DNA from: Chloroflexota bacterium
Lineage (GTDB): Bacteria; Chloroflexota; Dehalococcoidia; UBA3495
Length of the DNA stretch: 14,909 nt
Assembly (NCBI GenBank): GCA_022563275.1
Contig: JADFNR010000085.1
Span: 1 to 14,909 of the forward strand
Direction: 5' to 3'
This document shows positions 12,462 to 14,909 of the stretch, in pieces. The notes beneath the pieces are model-generated. The model was given only the letters and a program-made list of their open reading frames with translations, searched no databases and was not told where the DNA came from. Made by a program: the position numbers and the translations under genes. How positions within the stretch are numbered: position 1 is the stretch's first letter; the number at the start of each line of letters is the position of its first letter.

Positions 12462-13677
12462 GCCGGAAGCCGCTTTCTGCATGGAGCGCACCATCGATCT
12501 GATCGCCCGCGATCTTGGCCTTGACCCGGCGGACGTCAGGAGGCGGAATTTCATCTCGCCCGACGCCTTCCCGTACGAAACGCCAACCGGGATCACCTAC
12601 GATTCCGGAGAATACGAAGCCGCCTTCGACCGGGCGTTGGAACTCTCGGATTACGACGGCTGGCGCGAACGGTCCCGTCAACAATCCGAGGATGGAGATT
12701 CCCTGATCGGCGTGGGTTTGGCCACCGTGGTCAAAGGTTCTGGGGCCAAGGTCATCACCCTGACTGAGCATTCAAGAGTGATCGTGGACCGAACTGGAGC
12801 GGTGACGGTCCACACCGGAGTTTCGCCCCATGGACAGGGTACGGTGACAACATTCGCCCAGATGACCGCGGACATGCTTGGGGTGACCCCGGAGGACGTG
12901 CAGGTGCTGCATAGCGACACCGACATACTTCCGGCCGGCGGGGGCACAGGGGCCAGCCGGGGCATGATCGCCGGCGGCACTTCACTGACTCTGGTTCTGG
13001 AAGAGGCGCAACAAAAGCTAAGCGCCATCGCCGCCCATCTGCTCGATTGCTCACAAGAAGACGTGGTCATTCAGGAAGGATCGGCTTTCAGCCGGCTCGA
13101 TCCTCAAACAACCATTCCGTTCACTCGGTTGGCGGAGGCCGCTTACACCGAGGAACTCCTTCCGCCCGGCCAGGAACCCGGCCTGGACTTCAGCGGAACC
13201 CACAGCTTGGGCAAAAGCCCCTACGCCTTCGGCGCTCACGTGGCAGTGGTGGAGATTTCCCGGCAAACGGGCGCCATCAAGATATTGAAATACGTGGGGG
13301 TCCACGACGCGGGGAAGATAATCAATCCGATGCTGGCGGAGGGCCAGGTCCAAGGCGCGTTGGCCCAGGGCATCGGCCAGGCATTGCTTGAAGACATGGT
13401 CTACAGCCCCGAGGGTCAGCCATTGTCCGGCAGCTTGATGGACTACGCGCTGCCGCGAGCGGATAACATGCCCGATTTCATCCTCGACACTTTGGAGACC
13501 CCTTCCCCCTTAACGGGATTTGGCGTGAAGGGCATCGGGGAGCTGCCGACGCTGGCCGCGCCCGCCGCGGTGGCCAACGCCGTGATGGACGCCCTCTCCC
13601 ACACTGGTGTGCGCCACATAGATACCCCTTTGACCTCAGAAAAAGTGTGGCGGGCGCTGAACGAGAGCACACAGTAG
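11368..13677 (+). CDS. Molybdopterin-binding large subunit of a xanthine dehydrogenase/CO dehydrogenase-family hydroxylase (CoxL form II-like)
   Basis: This 769-residue subunit carries the molybdenum cofactor and the active site of a molybdenum hydroxylase. Order: a/b hammerhead domain (about 14-130), first cofactor domain (about 145-395) with GGGFGEK (245-251) and AYRGAG (359-364), second cofactor domain (about 415-730) with SPHGQG (486-491), GGTGASRG (525-532) and KGIGELPT containing the catalytic-type Glu725. AYRGAG marks form II or generic hydroxylases; true aerobic CO dehydrogenase (form I) has AYRCSFR, so CO oxidation is unlikely. The start is TTG with AGGAGG (11355-11360) at 7 bases; the paralogue has ATG at the same place. 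The FeS (small) and FAD (medium) subunits that normally complete the enzyme are not in the window. Substrate unknown (aldehydes, purines or other heterocycles). Confidence 0.92.
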   Translation: MTYAGQSVRRFEDPRLLTGQSSYVDDMKLPGLLHAVVLRSLHAHATIRSIDVSAASRLPGVVAIFTAADIEDLAVQIPTRDNTGADEFNPPRHPVLASDKVCYVGQAMAVVIAEDPYAASDALEQIVVDYEVLPAVIDPHQAMEEDATVIHSDMGSNVCLRTLSGGGDLDAAFAQADHVVRQTYQVQRLAPAPMEPRGLIAEYQPDEDLLTVWDSTQHPHEVREHLVHLLGRTESGVRVVAPDVGGGFGEKASLFPEEVVIPYLAILLGRPIKWVENRQENMTAFHGRGHSVEVEAAVRSDSIILGIRVRIVADLGAYCFLSTPTVPVLTTHRLTGPYRTPAMTVEVQGVVTNKPPTGAYRGAGGPEAAFCMERTIDLIARDLGLDPADVRRRNFISPDAFPYETPTGITYDSGEYEAAFDRALELSDYDGWRERSRQQSEDGDSLIGVGLATVVKGSGAKVITLTEHSRVIVDRTGAVTVHTGVSPHGQGTVTTFAQMTADMLGVTPEDVQVLHSDTDILPAGGGTGASRGMIAGGTSLTLVLEEAQQKLSAIAAHLLDCSQEDVVIQEGSAFSRLDPQTTIPFTRLAEAAYTEELLPPGQEPGLDFSGTHSLGKSPYAFGAHVAVVEISRQTGAIKILKYVGVHDAGKIINPMLAEGQVQGALAQGIGQALLEDMVYSPEGQPLSGSLMDYALPRADNMPDFILDTLETPSPLTGFGVKGIGELPTLAAPAAVANAVMDALSHTGVRHIDTPLTSEKVWRALNESTQ

Positions 13678-13748
13678 CCCAGATTAAAACCGTGCGGCCG
13701 GCGCTACGGCGTTCTTTAGAAGGTCTCAGAGGGGTTCCTCACGCCCGG

Positions 13749-14909
13749 GCGGGGCTGATCATCGCTTCGCCGTTAGAGTGACAGGCCCCGATCACCGGTC
13801 CGAGGAGATCGATTCATGACCTACACCGGCCAATCTGTCAGAAGGTTCGAAGACCCCAGATTGCTCACCGGGCAGGGCTCATACGTGGACGATATGAAGC
13901 TGCCGGGCCTCCTGCACGCCGTGGTGCTCCGCAGCCTCCACGCCCACGCCATCATCCGCTCCATCGACGTAAGCGCCGCCAGCCGCCTGCCGGGTGTGGT
14001 CGCCGTCTTCACGGCAGCCGACATCGAGGACCTCGCCGTAAACATGCCGACTAGGACCCATATCGACGACGTCGATCTCAGCCCACCCCGGCACCCCGTC
14101 CTGGCGTCGGACAAGGTCTGCTACGTCGGCCAGGCCGTGGCGGTGATTGTCGCGGAAGACCCGTACACCGCCGCTGATGCGTTGGAACAGGTCCTGGTGG
14201 ATTACGAGATCCTGCCCGCCGTGATTGACCCTCACCGGGCGATGGAAGAGGGCGCGACGGTCGTCCATCCCGGCCTAGGGAGCAATGTGTCCCTCCGGAC
14301 GGTGAGTGCCGGAGGCGACCTGGATGCCGCTTTCGCCCATGCCGACCATGTGGTGCGGCAGACCTACCAGGTGCAGCGGCTTGCGCCCGCCCCCATGGAG
14401 CCCCGAGGGTTGATCGCCGATTATCAGTCCGATGAAGACTTGCTCACCGTCTGGGATTCCACGCAGCACCCGCACGATGTACGCGATCACCTAGTCCACT
14501 TGCTGGGCAGGACCGAAAGCGGGGTGCGAGTGGTCGCGCCCGACGTGGGCGGCGGCTTTGGCGAAAAAGGATGCCTGTTTCCCGAAGAGGTCGTGGTCCC
14601 CTACCTGGCCATTCTCCTGGGCCGCCCCATCAAATGGATCGAGAGCCGCCAAGAAAACATGACGGCGTTCCATGGCCGCGGGCACAGCGTGGAGGTGGAG
14701 GCGGCCGTCAGGTCCGATGGAACCATCCTGGGCATCAGGGTGCGCATCGTGGCCGATCTTGGCGCCTATTACCTCCTTTCAACGCCGACCATTCCGGTCT
14801 CGACCAGCCACCGGCTGACGGGCCCCTACCGGACACCCGCGATGAGCGTTGAGGTGCAAGGCGTGGTCACCAACAAACCACCCACCGGGGCCTACCGCGG
14901 CGCCGGCGG
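13749..14909 (+). repeat. Tandem duplication, copy 2 (runs off window)
   Basis: Second copy of the unit seen at 11301-12461, offset by 2448 bases with no gaps. The 71 bases between the first gene's stop and this point (13678-13748) are not shared with the sequence upstream of copy 1, so the duplication boundary on the left is near 13749. Confidence 0.9.
13816..14909 (+). CDS. Second molybdopterin-binding large subunit, CoxL form II-like (3' truncated by window)
   Basis: An open frame of 364 codons starts at ATG 13816 and runs through the window edge. It is the tandem paralogue of the preceding gene. By hand count about 50 of 364 residues differ, so identity is near 86 percent. GGGFGEK and the start of AYRGAG are intact, so this copy appears functional as far as it can be seen. 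GAGGAG lies upstream at 13802-13807. Differences concentrate at residues 76-89, where most positions change. Near the cofactor loop, EKAS becomes EKGC. The catalytic Glu and second cofactor domain lie outside the window. The two copies may act on different substrates or be co-regulated isoforms. Confidence 0.92.
   Translation, partial: MTYTGQSVRRFEDPRLLTGQGSYVDDMKLPGLLHAVVLRSLHAHAIIRSIDVSAASRLPGVVAVFTAADIEDLAVNMPTRTHIDDVDLSPPRHPVLASDKVCYVGQAVAVIVAEDPYTAADALEQVLVDYEILPAVIDPHRAMEEGATVVHPGLGSNVSLRTVSAGGDLDAAFAHADHVVRQTYQVQRLAPAPMEPRGLIADYQSDEDLLTVWDSTQHPHDVRDHLVHLLGRTESGVRVVAPDVGGGFGEKGCLFPEEVVVPYLAILLGRPIKWIESRQENMTAFHGRGHSVEVEAAVRSDGTILGIRVRIVADLGAYYLLSTPTIPVSTSHRLTGPYRTPAMSVEVQGVVTNKPPTGAYRGAG

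Noticed and set aside
11368..13677. Genuine aerobic CO dehydrogenase (form I CoxL)
   Set aside because: The active-site loop reads AYRGAG, not AYRCSFR, so the CO-oxidising Cys-Cu-Mo site is absent.

Overview
The window looks like chromosomal DNA of a free-living bacterium with a heterotrophic, transport-rich lifestyle. It is GC-rich, uses GTG and TTG start codons freely, and mixes ABC importers, a CoA-transferase, a di-iron protein and duplicated molybdenum hydroxylases. This gene mix is reminiscent of uncultured Chloroflexota (SAR202-like Dehalococcoidia). That assignment is inference from gene content only; there is no rRNA or marker gene here.

Layout. 1-96 is the tail of an Opp/Dpp-type permease, followed by a strong terminator. 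362-925 (+) is a small YfcE/MJ0936-like metallophosphoesterase. 1023-5870 (-) is a complete branched-chain-amino-acid-type (HAAT) ABC importer. Its genes livG, livF, livH and livM are tightly packed and end in a terminator. The lipoprotein binding protein follows under its own extended -10 promoter with a palindrome in its leader. 6080-8146 (-) holds a SnoaL/NTF2-like protein, an NMT1/THI5-like binding protein without a signal peptide, and a peroxiredoxin. 8422-9738 (-) is a 4-hydroxybutyrate/acetyl-CoA-type CoA-transferase. It is divergent from a six-ligand di-iron (R2/ferritin-like) protein at 10045-11043 (+). 11368-13677 and 13816-14909 (+, running off the edge) are tandem paralogues of a CoxL/xanthine-dehydrogenase-type molybdenum subunit, duplicated together with their leader.

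The most notable item is the peroxiredoxin at 7688-8146. Its reading frame is broken by one in-frame TGA (8015-8017), which falls exactly where Bcp/PrxQ proteins carry the peroxidatic cysteine. The rest of the protein has no cysteine at all. A stem-loop with a GU-containing apex starts 7 nt after the TGA, with its apex at the spacing expected of a bacterial SECIS. TGA is a normal stop elsewhere in the window (livM, livF). I read this gene as a selenocysteine peroxiredoxin, which standard gene calling would truncate or miss.

Together the region suggests uptake of amino-acid-like or organic-acid substrates (Liv system), CoA activation, and oxidative chemistry by di-iron and molybdenum enzymes, with a selenium-dependent peroxidase nearby. 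These functional links are inferred from proximity only.
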